A stretch of 64,000 nucleotides of DNA. Source: Deinococcus sonorensis KR-87. GTDB taxonomy: Bacteria; Deinococcota; Deinococci; Deinococcales; Deinococcaceae. Under the pieces are notes generated by a model. That model did no database searches, was not told the origin of the DNA, and worked only from the letters and a program-made list of their open reading frames with translations. The number at the start of each line of letters is the position of its first letter. Position 1 is the stretch's first letter. The position numbers and the translations under genes were made by a program. Below, one piece after another: positions 7,794 through 18,174 of this stretch. Location: NCBI RefSeq assembly GCF_040256395.1, contig NZ_CP158299.1, positions 402,001 through 466,000 of the forward strand, written 5' to 3'.

Positions 7794-9617
7794 TCAGGCT
7801 CCGATCTCCTCCGTCTCCTCGTCCGCCCACAGGGCGCGCATCTCCGCGCTGCGTTCCAGCAGGTCCCCCAGGCGGCCCTCGTCCACGATGCGGCCGCCCT
7901 CCATCAGGAGAATGCGGTCGGCGCGCAGCAGGGCGGCGCGGCGGTGCGACACCACCAGGCAGGTGGCGGCCCGGTCGGCGAACAGCCCGGCCCACAGCTG
8001 CGCCTCGGTGCGGGCGTCCAGGGCGCTGCTCACGTCGTCGAAGACCAGCAGGTCGGCGTCGCGGGCCAGCATGCGCGCCACCGCCGCCCGCTGCACCTGC
8101 CCGCCCGAGAGCTTCACGCCGCGGGCGCCCACCAGCGTTTCCAGACCGTGGTCCAGCTGCGCCAGATCATCGTTCATCACGGCCAGCCGCAGGGCGTGCG
8201 GCAGACGCGCTTCCGGCTCGCCCATCAGCACGTTCTCGCGCAGCGACTCGCTGAACAGCTGCGGCAGCTGGGCCGTGTAGGCGCTGCGCGGCGGCACGAA
8301 GAAGCTGGCCGGATCCGCGACCGTCTCGCCGTTCCACTGCACTTCGCCCGAGTCGCGCGGCATCAGGCCCAGCAGGGCGCGCAGCAGGGTGGTCTTGCCG
8401 CTGCCGATGCGGCCGGTCACCACCACGAACTCGCCGCGCCGCACCGTGAAACTGGCGTCCTGTACGCCGCGCCCTCCCGGATGCTGGGCGCTCAGACCAC
8501 GCACCTCCAGCGTCTGCAGTGGGATCGCCTCCGGGCGTGGCGGCAGCTCCGGCAACTCGCCTTCCAGGTGCACCGGATGGTGCGCCACGATGGTTTCGGT
8601 GGGGGTATCCTGAAGCAGCCGGGTCATGCGCTCGAACGACACCCCGGTGCGGCGGTGCCGGGCAATCATGTCGCCGAAGAAGCCCATGCTGCCGGTCAGG
8701 CGCGGCAGCAGCGCTGCGAACAGCACGAAGTCGCCCAGCGACAGCACGCCGGTGCGGAAGCGGCTGGCCCCCATCAGCAGCACCAGGCCGGTGGCCACCG
8801 TGATCATGTTGTTGTTCACGCCCTTGATCAGCTCGGTAAGCAGCACGTCGCGCAGGGCCGCGTGGCGGCGCACCTCGCCGAGCCGGTTCAGGTGGGCCAC
8901 CATCCGGTCCTCGCTGGCGCTGAGCTTCACGGCGCTGACCGCCCCGAAGGTCTCACCGATGAAGTCGGTGACGCGGGCGGTGGACTGGCGCATGCGTCGG
9001 CGGTAGGTGCGGATGGTGGGCGACAGCCGCTGCACCAGCAGCACCACCAGCAGCAGCGGGGTGCACACCACCACCGTGATCAGCGGGTCCACCCGCACCA
9101 TCAGCGTCAGCGCCACGATGGTGTACAGCACGAAGCCGGACGCGTCGATCCAGACTTCGGTGTAGCCGGCCACGTCCTCCACGTCGTCGCGGAAGCGGCT
9201 GATCGCCTCGGCGGGGGTGTCGGGCAGGCGGCGCGAGCCGCGTGCAGTCAGCAGGTAGGCCAGCAGGTTGCGCCGCACCAGCGCGTCCAGGGTGTACCAC
9301 AGCCGGATGAACAGCCGGAAGGCCCACAGGAACACGCCAAAACGCCCCAGCCGGCTGACCGCGAACAGGCCCACCATCCACCACGCGGCCGTCACCAGCG
9401 ACGTGGACGGCTGTCCCGCCGCGATCTGCGCGGCGTGCCGGCTCAGCAGGTCGAAGATGCGACTGATGCTGTAGCTGAACACGGCGGGCAGGGTATGAAA
9501 GGCGCCCCACACGGCCATGTTCAGCGCGAACAGGCCGGGGCGGTAGGCAAACAGCCGCCGCATCAGCGTCAGGGTGGCGGGGCGCGGCGCTTCGGGGGTG
9601 GGGGCAGCGGTGGTCAT
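7794..9617 (-). CDS. ABC exporter half-transporter with degenerate Walker B (subunit B)
   Basis: 607 residues: a six-helix transmembrane domain (about 30-330), then an ATPase domain with Walker A GRIGSGKTT, signature LSGGQVQRAAVAR, Walker B LLVFDD and H-loop His in VVSHRR. The residue after Walker B, normally the catalytic Glu, is Asp. Its partner upstream has the reverse pattern, so the two should form a heterodimer with one consensus and one degenerate ATP site, like TM287/288 or BmrCD. Likely role: export of a lipid, drug or peptide across the inner membrane. It starts 43 nt after its partner's stop with a GGAG ribosome site. Confidence 0.9.
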   Translation of the reverse strand: MTTAAPTPEAPRPATLTLMRRLFAYRPGLFALNMAVWGAFHTLPAVFSYSISRIFDLLSRHAAQIAAGQPSTSLVTAAWWMVGLFAVSRLGRFGVFLWAFRLFIRLWYTLDALVRRNLLAYLLTARGSRRLPDTPAEAISRFRDDVEDVAGYTEVWIDASGFVLYTIVALTLMVRVDPLITVVVCTPLLLVVLLVQRLSPTIRTYRRRMRQSTARVTDFIGETFGAVSAVKLSASEDRMVAHLNRLGEVRRHAALRDVLLTELIKGVNNNMITVATGLVLLMGASRFRTGVLSLGDFVLFAALLPRLTGSMGFFGDMIARHRRTGVSFERMTRLLQDTPTETIVAHHPVHLEGELPELPPRPEAIPLQTLEVRGLSAQHPGGRGVQDASFTVRRGEFVVVTGRIGSGKTTLLRALLGLMPRDSGEVQWNGETVADPASFFVPPRSAYTAQLPQLFSESLRENVLMGEPEARLPHALRLAVMNDDLAQLDHGLETLVGARGVKLSGGQVQRAAVARMLARDADLLVFDDVSSALDARTEAQLWAGLFADRAATCLVVSHRRAALLRADRILLMEGGRIVDEGRLGDLLERSAEMRALWADEETEEIGA

Positions 9618-9660
9618 GGGCGCTCCAGAGGGCAGAAGGCGGGATGATGCGGGGCCGGGC

Positions 9661-11418
9661 TCATGCCAGCACCTCGTCCTGCTGGGCGCGGCTGGCCCGC
9701 AGCAGCGTGCTGTAGTGGCTGCGCGGGTCGCGGGCCAGCTGGGTGCGGGGGCCGTACTCCAGCACCTGCCCCGCGCCCAGCACCAGGATGTCGTCGGCGC
9801 GGGCCACCGTGTCCAGGCGGTGGGCGATCACGATCGCGGTGCGCCCGGCCAGCAGCTCCCCCATCGCGCGGGTCAGCTGCGCTTCAGTGGCCGGGTCCAG
9901 GCGCGAGCTCGGCTCGTCCAGGATGATCAGCGCCGGGTCCTGCAGCATCACGCGGGCAAACGCCAGCAGCTGCGCCTCACCGGCCGACAGGCTGCCGGCC
10001 GCCAGCGCCGTGCCCAGGCCGTCCGGCAGCCGTTCCAGCCAGGACAGCAGGCCCACCCGCGCCAGCGCGTCCAGAATCCGGTCGTCCGGCACCGTATGGT
10101 CGAAGAAGGTCAGGTTCTCGCGAACGGTGGCCTGGAACAGCTGCACGTCCTGCGTCACCACCGCCACCGAGCGCCGCAGCGAGGCGAGCCTCAGCTGCTC
10201 CACCGGGGTCTGGCCCAGCCGCAGCTGCCCCGAGGTCGGGTCGTAGAGGCGGGTGATCAGGCGGGTCAGGGTGGTCTTGCCGCTGCCGGTGCGGCCCAGC
10301 AGCCCCACGGTATGCCCGGCGGGAATGGTGAAGTTCAGGTCCTGCAGCACCTGCGTGCCGTCGTCCTGGTAACTGAACGAGACGTGGTCGAAGGTGAGGG
10401 CCGCCGGGCCCTCCGGCAGCGTGGCCTGACCCTCCGGCAGCGCCGAGCGCAGCTGCAGCAGCTCGCCCACCCGGATCAGGCTGGCCCCGGCCTTCTGCAG
10501 GTCCTGCAGCTGCTGGGTCAGCTGATCGATCGGCTCTTCCACCAGACTCATGTACTGGTAGAACAGGAAGGCGGTGCCCACCGTGATGGCCCCGCCCAGG
10601 TACAGGCCCACCGCCGCCGAGATGACTCCGGCGTAGCCGACCGAGAACAGCAGCATACTCAGCTGCCACACCACGCTGCGCCGCACCCACGCCTGGTAGG
10701 CCTTCCAGAAGAAGTTGCGCTGCACGCCCAGAAAGCTGCGGACCGTGTAGGCACCGCCGCCCAGGGCCCGCACGTCGTCCATGCCGGTCAGCCGCTCCTC
10801 GATGAAGCCGAACAGCCGGGCGCTGGCCTCGCGTTCCAGCCGGGTGGGTTCCACCCCGTAGCGGCGCACCCGGTTCATGGCGAACAGCGTGAAGGCCGCG
10901 AACACGGTCACGCCCAGGCCCAGCCACCACACCTCGCGGAAGAACATCACCAGCGCGCCCAGCAGCAGCAGCGCCGCCCCGAACACCCGCACCGCGAACT
11001 GCGAGAAGAAGTTGGACAGCGCCGTCACGTCGCCGTCCACCCGCTCGATCAGCTCGCCGGGCGTGCGGTCCTTGTGAAAGCTCATGTCCAGGCTGAGCAG
11101 GTGCGCGGCCAGATCGCGGCGCAGGCGGTTGGTGGCGGCCCAGCCCACGTCGGCGCCCACATAGGTGGCCCCGGCCGAGAGCAGCTGCACCGCCACCGCA
11201 ATGCCGATGTAGCTCAGGGCGATGTGGATCAGTCCGGCCAGCGGACCACGCTGCTGGGCGCTGTCCAGAAAGGTGGCCAGCAGCTGCGGCAGGTACAGGC
11301 TCAGCCCGATGCTGCTGAGCAGCAGCACGGCCAGCAGCAGCACGCGCGGCCACTCGGGTTTGAGGTAGGTGGCCAGCACCCCCACGGCGGCACGGCTGGA
11401 GGAGGCTTCGGCAGACAT
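9661..11418 (-). CDS. ABC exporter half-transporter with canonical Walker B (subunit A)
   Basis: 585 residues: a transmembrane domain (about 20-310) and an ATPase domain with Walker A GRTGSGKTT, Walker B LIILDEPSS with the catalytic Glu, and H-loop IAHRLD. The signature is altered to LSAGEAQLLAFAR (consensus LSGGQ). It therefore contributes the good Walker motifs to one site and the poor signature to the other, complementing subunit B. First gene of the pair; ATG 11418 is 6 nt after a -10 box, so the mRNA is probably leaderless. The cargo cannot be inferred. Confidence 0.9.
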   Translation of the reverse strand: MSAEASSSRAAVGVLATYLKPEWPRVLLLAVLLLSSIGLSLYLPQLLATFLDSAQQRGPLAGLIHIALSYIGIAVAVQLLSAGATYVGADVGWAATNRLRRDLAAHLLSLDMSFHKDRTPGELIERVDGDVTALSNFFSQFAVRVFGAALLLLGALVMFFREVWWLGLGVTVFAAFTLFAMNRVRRYGVEPTRLEREASARLFGFIEERLTGMDDVRALGGGAYTVRSFLGVQRNFFWKAYQAWVRRSVVWQLSMLLFSVGYAGVISAAVGLYLGGAITVGTAFLFYQYMSLVEEPIDQLTQQLQDLQKAGASLIRVGELLQLRSALPEGQATLPEGPAALTFDHVSFSYQDDGTQVLQDLNFTIPAGHTVGLLGRTGSGKTTLTRLITRLYDPTSGQLRLGQTPVEQLRLASLRRSVAVVTQDVQLFQATVRENLTFFDHTVPDDRILDALARVGLLSWLERLPDGLGTALAAGSLSAGEAQLLAFARVMLQDPALIILDEPSSRLDPATEAQLTRAMGELLAGRTAIVIAHRLDTVARADDILVLGAGQVLEYGPRTQLARDPRSHYSTLLRASRAQQDEVLA

Positions 11419-11424
11419 ACGCCC

Positions 11425-11430
11425 AGGCTA
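11425..11430 (-). promoter_or_regulatory. -10 box, leaderless ABC exporter operon
   Basis: TAGCCT on the minus strand, 6 nt before ATG 11418. Confidence 0.55.
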
Positions 11431-11547
11431 GAGTGCCGCGCCGTGCGGGGCATCTGCCGTGTGGCGTAGCGGCACCGCAGGAGAAGCTTCATGAGTGGAG
11501 GCCGGATCGCTTACGGTCTGCCCGGCCGCCGGGCGAGATGCTGAGGC

Positions 11548-11727
11548 ATGCCTGTCCGACCCTCCCCCGGCAAAGGCCGCCCCCCTTCCGAGCGGCCCAG
11601 CAAAGTGTGTGCCCACTGTGGCCGCCCGTTCAGCTGGCGCAAGAAATGGGAGCGCGACTGGGCGCAGGTGCGCTACTGCTCGGACCGCTGCCGCAGCGAG
11701 GCAAAACGGCGCGCACCGCAGAAATAA
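11548..11727 (+). CDS. DUF2256 small zinc-ribbon protein
   Basis: 59 residues from ATG 11548 to TAA 11727. After a basic, Pro-rich N-terminus comes [20 protein letters not shown], then VRYCSDRCR: two Cys pairs (CxxC and CxxxC) around the FxWRKKW core that defines DUF2256. The Cys spacing suggests a zinc knuckle. The function of the family is unknown; it is often found beside photolyase/cryptochrome genes, but none is visible here. The gene is easily missed because of its length. Confidence 0.85.
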   Translation: MPVRPSPGKGRPPSERPSKVCAHCGRPFSWRKKWERDWAQVRYCSDRCRSEAKRRAPQK

Positions 11728-11785
11728 CCGGGGGTCAGCGTCACCCCAGGCAGGCGGTGCCGGAGCATGGTACGTTCAGGGTCTC

Positions 11786-12643
11786 ATGCCCCAGATCATC
11801 AAGCGCCCGGTCCAGGCCGCCCTGCCCGGGCTGGCCGAGATGTACGGCGCGTCCGTCAGCGAGTTCCAGGCGATGGCCGAACAGCTGACCGAGGTCTGGC
11901 AGGTGCTGGACGACGCCGGTGAGGTGCTGGGCACGGTGGCCCTGCGCCCATCGCCGATGCACGGGGCGGAGCTGATGGGCGGCGCGGCGCCGGGCGTGCA
12001 TCAGCTGGCCGTGGCCGGGCACCTGCTGCAGGCCGCCCACGGCCATCAGCCGCAGCTGTACGCCTACGCCGATCCCCAGCGTTTCCCGGCCGAGGCGCTG
12101 ACACAGGCCGGTTGGAGTGTGGTCGGCGCCTACACCCTGCTGGCCGGGCCCACGCCCACCCAACCGGCCCAGTGCCCGGCGGGCTTCTCCATCCGGCCGA
12201 TTTCGGAGTCACCGGACCCGGACGACTGGATTCGCGCCCTCGCCAGCTACGAGGACCGGATCGGTCATCATGCCGTGGCGCCCGACCGCCTGCCGGAAGC
12301 GGTCCGGAACTGGTTTGACGCGGACGTAAGTGTGGTGGCCTACGACACCGCCGGAACGCCGGCGGGCCTGTGCCGCGCCGCGATTCAGGACACGCAGGCC
12401 AGCATCGACGCGCCGGGGGTCCAGCCGCCCCTGCGCGGCACCGGCCTGCGACAGGCGCTGCTGCTCAGCGTCTGTGAGCGGCTGTCCCACCGGGGTGTCA
12501 CGCACATCACGCTCGAAGCCTGGGGAGACACGCCCGAGGAACGGGCCGACGATCTGGCGCTGGGGCTGACGGTGCAGGAACTGACGCCGATCTACGCCGC
12601 CCTGGTGGACGACTCCTCTGCCGGAGTGCGGGCGCCACGGTGA
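11786..12643 (+). CDS. GNAT-like acetyltransferase-fold protein, degenerate
   Basis: 285 residues from ATG 11786. It looks like a two-domain GNAT protein: the C-terminal half has QPPLRGTGLRQALLLSVCER in the place of the acetyl-CoA loop and ends with TLEAWGDTPEERADDLALGL, as in GNAT beta5/alpha4. The N-terminal domain lacks a clear Q/RxxGxG/A loop and may be structural. A TACGTT box lies 9 nt before the start. The substrate is unknown. Related in layout to the three GNATs at 2.5-5.5 kb but clearly more divergent. Confidence 0.6.
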   Translation: MPQIIKRPVQAALPGLAEMYGASVSEFQAMAEQLTEVWQVLDDAGEVLGTVALRPSPMHGAELMGGAAPGVHQLAVAGHLLQAAHGHQPQLYAYADPQRFPAEALTQAGWSVVGAYTLLAGPTPTQPAQCPAGFSIRPISESPDPDDWIRALASYEDRIGHHAVAPDRLPEAVRNWFDADVSVVAYDTAGTPAGLCRAAIQDTQASIDAPGVQPPLRGTGLRQALLLSVCERLSHRGVTHITLEAWGDTPEERADDLALGLTVQELTPIYAALVDDSSAGVRAPR

Positions 12644-12663
12644 GCGTGCCCTGTGTCCTCCGC

Positions 12664-12669
12664 TAGACT
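12664..12669 (+). promoter_or_regulatory. -10 box, leaderless ruvX
   Basis: TAGACT 6 nt before ATG 12676. Confidence 0.6.
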
Positions 12670-12675
12670 GCCGGC

Positions 12676-13068
12676 ATGACCGGCTCCGACCTGCCCCTGA
12701 CCCTCGCGCTCGATGTGAGCAAGCACCGCATCGGCTTTGCGGTCAACCACGGCGCGCTGGTGTTCGGGCGCGGCTCGCTGGACCGCAAGCGGCTGATCTG
12801 GGACGTGCGGCAGGTGCAGGCACGCGCGAAGGCCGAGGGGGCCACCCAGGTGCTGGTGGGCCTGCCGCTGCGCACCGATGGCGCCCAGAGTCCCACCGCC
12901 GACCGGGTCCGGAGTTTCGGGCGCGAGCTGCGGAACGCCGGGCTGACCGTGCTGTACCAGGACGAACGCTTCACCACCCGCCGCGCCCGTGAGCTGCACG
13001 CCACCGACCTGGACGAGGCCGCCGCCGTCCAGATTCTGGAACTGTACGTGCAGGGCCTGCTGCAGTAG
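12676..13068 (+). CDS. ruvX: Holliday junction resolvase-like RuvX/YqgF
   Basis: 130 residues, RNase H-like fold. The acidic residues are in ALDVSKHRIG (first Asp), DERFTT (Asp-Glu) and DLDEAAAVQILELYV (C-terminal Asp/Glu). VGLPLRTDG corresponds to the usual VGLPLNMDG. The family is implicated in resolving recombination intermediates and, as YqgF, in 16S rRNA 5'-end processing. Length and motifs match well. The start follows a -10 box directly, and the stop is followed by a small ORF on the same strand. Confidence 0.92.
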   Translation: MTGSDLPLTLALDVSKHRIGFAVNHGALVFGRGSLDRKRLIWDVRQVQARAKAEGATQVLVGLPLRTDGAQSPTADRVRSFGRELRNAGLTVLYQDERFTTRRARELHATDLDEAAAVQILELYVQGLLQ

Positions 13069-13103
13069 GGAACGCCGGGGGGCCGGCCAGCGTACCCGGA
13101 ACC

Positions 13104-13261
13104 ATGACCGTTCAGCGACTGACCGACCGGCTGCGGCTCTGGGTCAAACGACTCACCGGAACCAGAAAGCCACCGCCCAATGATGACCTGGCCGGGGTGG
13201 CCGCTCCGCACGGGCCGCGGCCGCTTCAGGGCGGTGCGCACGCCGGGCCGCCCCGGCCCCG

Positions 13262-13265
<4 letters not shown>
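13104..13265 (+). CDS. Small hypothetical protein
   Basis: 53 codons from ATG 13104, beginning [19 protein letters not shown], a basic amphipathic helix, then a Pro/Gly/Arg-rich tail. It follows ruvX by 35 bp and overlaps the end of rarA by four bases on the opposite strand. No ribosome site is evident. It may be a real short basic protein or a GC-rich chance frame. Confidence 0.3.
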
Positions 13266-14551
<1,286 letters not shown>

Positions 14552-14557
14552 GGCCGC

Positions 14558-14563
14558 ATGCTA
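14558..14563 (-). promoter_or_regulatory. -10 box of rarA overlapping upstream stop codon
   Basis: TAGCAT on the minus strand, 6 nt before ATG 14551. Its first three bases are the TAG stop (14561-14563) of the upstream gene. Confidence 0.6.
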
Positions 14564-16399
14564 GCGGGCAGGAACGGCAGGGGCCGTGAGCGGCGCCACC
14601 ACGCGCCCCTGCCGGGCCCATAGCCGCCACAGCCGCCAGCGCAGCCGGGCCGCGTCCCCGCGGGTCATCAGGCGGTCCGGGCCATCCAGCAGTGAGGCCG
14701 GCTGGTGCAGCAGGCCCAGCATCAGCTGTGCCGCGCCGCTGTCCAGGGGGCGCTCCGGGCCGTAGAGCTGCCGCAGCCCCTCGAACAGCGCCTGCTGGTC
14801 CGGGCGCCCCAGTTGATGCTGCAGGTCGTTGAGAAACTCTCCGGTCAGCTGCGGAGCCGTCAGGTACAGGCAGCCCTGATAGTGGTACGGCTGGTTCAGC
14901 AGGCCGCGCCGCAGCAGCTGCCGGGCCGCTCGCCGGCTGGCCGCCGGACTGCGCCCATCCGGGCAGGAGCCGCTTCCCGGCGGCGCGGTCAGCCGCGCTC
15001 CGTGGCGTTCCAGGCTCAGCTGCAGCCACACGGTCAGCAGCCTGGAGCGGTTCAACTGGGCGAAGCTGCGCCCGCTGAGCCGGGCCACCACCGCCGCCGT
15101 CCCGGCCGCCTCGCCCAGCGACATCTGCAGCGGCACCACCCGCGCCGAGTACGCGGCGGCGCTGTCGAAGGAGGCCGCCTGCGACACCACCATCAGGTTC
15201 CTGTAACCTCTGGGCAGCAGCGCGCCCAGCGGCACCGCATACGGCTGCGGCTGGCCCAGCAGGAAGGGGGCGTCGCCGGGACGGTACACCTGCCCGTCCA
15301 TCGGGTAGGCGCTCACGGCCACGCTGCTGCTCCAGGTACGGCCATCCAGCTCCTGATCGGCGTGCAGGCGCTGCTGCCCCACCAGGTGCCGGGTCTCGCG
15401 CAGGTAGAGGGCCGGGGCCACCCCCGCCAGCCACACGTGCCCGAACGCATCCGGCAGCGCCAGCCGCAGAAAGCGCACCACCCGCGCACTCTCGCGCCGC
15501 CCGTCCCGGTACCCGCGCCGCACCGAGGCGGGGTCGGTGCCGTCCACGCCGTAGATCAGCAGCGCGTTGACCAGCAGGCTGCCGTCGTCCTGCCGCGCTC
15601 CGTTCAGGCCGCGCAGGTGAAAGCGCTGCGGGTCGCTGGGCCGGTAGGCGGCGGCCAGCGGCCCCAGGCCGTACACCGAGCGCCCGGCCAGCTTGGCCCC
15701 GTCGTGCAGCCGTGCCCGCTCACGGTCCAGCGCGGCGGCCAGCCGGGGCCAGTTCACCCCGCGCAGCCGGAACACCAGCGTGGCCGCCATCTGCCGGCGG
15801 TCCTGGCCGCCGTCCTGCCGCCCCACGGTGAAGCCAGCTCCGGCCCGCGCGGCCAGCTCGGCCGTGTCGCTCGCATCGATGTAGCGCGGCGCGGCCACCC
15901 AGCGGGTCCGGCCACCCGCCGCCTGCAGTTCAACCTGCCGCACCACGCCTCCCTGCACCTGCACCGCCCGCAGCCGGGTGCGCAGCCGCAGCTGGACCGA
16001 AGACGGCAGCAGGCCGCGCAGGGCACGCTCCGCCGTGTGTACGTCGAAGGAATTGTCGTGGTGCAGCGCCCGGTAGAACGGCTGGAACAGCCCGGCGCTG
16101 AGCGGGCGGCCCAGCCGGTCGCTGCTCAGGTCCAGGGTGGCCAGCCAGCCCTGGGTCAGCACGCCGCCCACCCGGTCGCCCGGCTCCACCAGCAGCACCC
16201 GCAGGCCACTGCGGGCCGCCGCCGCGGCCGCCGTTACACCCTGCGGCGTGGCCCCGTACACCAGCAGGTCCGGCCCCGGCCCGGCCGGGGTGGGGTGGAG
16301 CCACAGCGGCCCCACTCCCGGCAGGGCGGCCAGCAGCACGGCCAGCACCAGCCAGAGGTCAGGAACCCGGAGCCGTCTGCTGTTCTGCCCGCGCCGCAC
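14561..16399 (-). CDS. FAD-dependent oxidoreductase, membrane-anchored or exported
   Basis: 612 residues. A hydrophobic N-terminus (about 12-35) looks like a signal anchor. It is followed by an FAD-binding Rossmann motif [20 protein letters not shown] and [15 protein letters not shown], as in the FAD_oxidored family (PF12831). [15 protein letters not shown] is a second family motif. The start is GTG 16399 with a strong GAGGAGG site. The substrate is not known; relatives include xanthan-lyase-associated and other extracytoplasmic oxidoreductases. It ends inside the rarA promoter. Confidence 0.75.
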   Translation of the reverse strand: MRRGQNSRRLRVPDLWLVLAVLLAALPGVGPLWLHPTPAGPGPDLLVYGATPQGVTAAAAAARSGLRVLLVEPGDRVGGVLTQGWLATLDLSSDRLGRPLSAGLFQPFYRALHHDNSFDVHTAERALRGLLPSSVQLRLRTRLRAVQVQGGVVRQVELQAAGGRTRWVAAPRYIDASDTAELAARAGAGFTVGRQDGGQDRRQMAATLVFRLRGVNWPRLAAALDRERARLHDGAKLAGRSVYGLGPLAAAYRPSDPQRFHLRGLNGARQDDGSLLVNALLIYGVDGTDPASVRRGYRDGRRESARVVRFLRLALPDAFGHVWLAGVAPALYLRETRHLVGQQRLHADQELDGRTWSSSVAVSAYPMDGQVYRPGDAPFLLGQPQPYAVPLGALLPRGYRNLMVVSQAASFDSAAAYSARVVPLQMSLGEAAGTAAVVARLSGRSFAQLNRSRLLTVWLQLSLERHGARLTAPPGSGSCPDGRSPAASRRAARQLLRRGLLNQPYHYQGCLYLTAPQLTGEFLNDLQHQLGRPDQQALFEGLRQLYGPERPLDSGAAQLMLGLLHQPASLLDGPDRLMTRGDAARLRWRLWRLWARQGRVVAPLTAPAVPAR

Positions 16400-16420
16400 G
16401 GTGCCTCCTCAGACCAGCAT

Positions 16421-16446
16421 AAAGCCCGCCGGAAGTCGGCGGGCTT
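16421..16446 (-). terminator. Terminator of the mutase operon
   Basis: Inverted repeat with 9-bp AAGCCCGCC/GGCGGGCTT arms, 31-56 nt after the stop of the mutase gene. It probably ends the five-gene operon. Confidence 0.65.
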
Positions 16447-16476
16447 GAGGGCTTTTTGCGGAGGCTCGCGCTTTTC

Positions 16477-18120
16477 CTAGACCACGGCCGTTTCCACGTA
16501 CTCGCCGTGGACGGCGCGCAGCACGTCCATCTGCTCGCCCAGCGTGGCGTAGGCGTGCGCGCAGGCCAGGAAGGCTGGCATGCTGTTGGTGCCCTGCACC
16601 GCCGAGTCGCGCAGCGCCTGCAGCGCCTCCCGGTGCCGCTGCGGATCGCGCTCGCGGCGCAGCTGGGCCAGCCGCTCGGCCTGCAGCCGCTCCACCGCCG
16701 GGTCAATCAGCTGGATCGGCACCTCCACGCTGTCCTGCACGAAGTCGTTGACGCCCACGATGATGCGTTCCTTGCGCTCCACCTCGCGCTGGTAGCGGAA
16801 GGCGGCCTCGGCCATCTCCGCCTGGAAGAAGCCGTTCTCGATGCCGGCCTCCACGCCGCCCATCGCCCGGATCTGCTCGATGTAGCCGAGCGCGGCCGCC
16901 TCCACGTCGTTGGTCAGCTTCTCGACGTAGTAGCTGCCGGCCAGCGGGTCCACCACCCCCGCCACCCCGGTCTCGTACGCGATGATCTGCTGGGTACGCA
17001 GCGCGATGGTGGCCGCCGCCTCGGTGGGCAGCGCCAGGGCCTCGTCGTAGGCGTCGGTGTGCAGGCTCTGGGTGCCGCCCAGCACCCCAGCCAGCGCCTG
17101 AATGGCCACGCGGGCGATGTTGATCAGCGGCTGCTGCGCCGGCAGCGACACCCCGGCCGTCTGGGCGTGGGTACGCAGCATCAGGCTGCGCGGGTTTTTG
17201 GCGCCGTAGCGGTCGCGCATCTGCCGCGCCCAGATGCGGCGGGCGGCCCGGAACTTGGCGATCTCCTCGAAGAAGTCGTTGTGCACGTCCCAGAAGAAGC
17301 TGATGCGCGGCGCGAACTCGTCGATGTCCAGGCCGCGGGCCAGCGCCTGCTCCACGTAATGGAAGCCGTCGGCCAGCGTGAAGGCCAGTTCCTGCACCGC
17401 CGTCGCGCCCGCCTCGCGGATGTGGTAGCCGCTCACGCTGATGAAGTTCCACTTCGGCACGTGCTTCGGGCCCCACTCGAAGGTGTCGATCACCAGCTGC
17501 ACGCTCGGGGCGGGCGGGAAGATGAACTCCTTCTGCGCGATGAATTCCTTGAGGATGTCGTTCTGCAGGGTGCCGTTCAGCCGGTTCAGGTCCTTGCCCT
17601 GCTTCTGGGCGTTGGCGATGTACATGGCCCAGATGGCGTTGGCCGGGCTGTTGATGGTCATGCTGGTGCTGACCTGCTCCGGGTCGATGCCCTGGAACAG
17701 CCGCTCCATGTCGGCCAGGCTGCTAACGCTCACCCCGCACTTGCCCACTTCTCCGGCGCTGAACGGATGGTCGGCGTCGTAGCCCATCAGGGTCGGCAGG
17801 TCGAAGGCGGTGCTCAGGCCGGTCTGGCCGGCACCCAGCAGCGCGCGGAAGCGTTCGTTGGTCTGCTCGGCGCTGCCGAAGCCCGCGAACATCCGCATGG
17901 TCCACAGCCGCGCGCGGTACATGCTCGGCTGCACGCCACGGGTGTAGGGAAACGCGCCGGGGTAGCCGAGCTCCTGCTCCGCGTCCCAGCCGTTGAGGTC
18001 GTCAGCGGTGTAGATCGGGTCCGGCTGCTGGTTGCTCAGCGTGCTGAAGTTGATGTCGCGTTCGGGAAAGCGCTGCGTGGCCGGGCGGTAGACGCTGCTC
18101 AGCCAGTCGTTCTTCTTCAT
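16477..18120 (-). CDS. Methylmalonyl-CoA mutase family protein, catalytic large subunit
   Basis: 547 residues: only the TIM-barrel substrate domain, with the B12 domain encoded separately upstream (19960-20400). Motifs: [61 protein letters not shown] and RTHAQTAG. The family isomerises acyl-CoAs by adenosylcobalamin radical chemistry, such as (R)-methylmalonyl-CoA/succinyl-CoA or isobutyryl/butyryl-CoA. In the substrate-binding stretch GVQPSMY, Gln stands where MCM enzymes usually have Tyr, so the acyl group is uncertain. An AGGAGG site precedes ATG 18120. Last gene of the operon with acyl-CoA synthetase, meaB and the B12 subunit. Confidence 0.9.
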   Translation of the reverse strand: MKKNDWLSSVYRPATQRFPERDINFSTLSNQQPDPIYTADDLNGWDAEQELGYPGAFPYTRGVQPSMYRARLWTMRMFAGFGSAEQTNERFRALLGAGQTGLSTAFDLPTLMGYDADHPFSAGEVGKCGVSVSSLADMERLFQGIDPEQVSTSMTINSPANAIWAMYIANAQKQGKDLNRLNGTLQNDILKEFIAQKEFIFPPAPSVQLVIDTFEWGPKHVPKWNFISVSGYHIREAGATAVQELAFTLADGFHYVEQALARGLDIDEFAPRISFFWDVHNDFFEEIAKFRAARRIWARQMRDRYGAKNPRSLMLRTHAQTAGVSLPAQQPLINIARVAIQALAGVLGGTQSLHTDAYDEALALPTEAAATIALRTQQIIAYETGVAGVVDPLAGSYYVEKLTNDVEAAALGYIEQIRAMGGVEAGIENGFFQAEMAEAAFRYQREVERKERIIVGVNDFVQDSVEVPIQLIDPAVERLQAERLAQLRRERDPQRHREALQALRDSAVQGTNSMPAFLACAHAYATLGEQMDVLRAVHGEYVETAVV

Positions 18121-18139
18121 GGCGGCCCTCCTGGGGACA

Positions 18140-18162
18140 GGGAAACAAACGGTTGTTTGCCC
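18140..18162 (-). promoter_or_regulatory. Inverted repeat (operator or attenuator candidate) before mutase gene
   Basis: AAACAA (18143-18148), a 4-nt centre, TTGTTT (18153-18158), flanked by GGG/CCC. It lies in the 54-bp gap between the asparagine-synthase-like gene and the mutase ribosome site. The short palindrome is of TetR-operator type, but a processing or attenuating hairpin is equally possible. Confidence 0.4.
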
Positions 18163-18174
18163 CAGGATAGCAGC

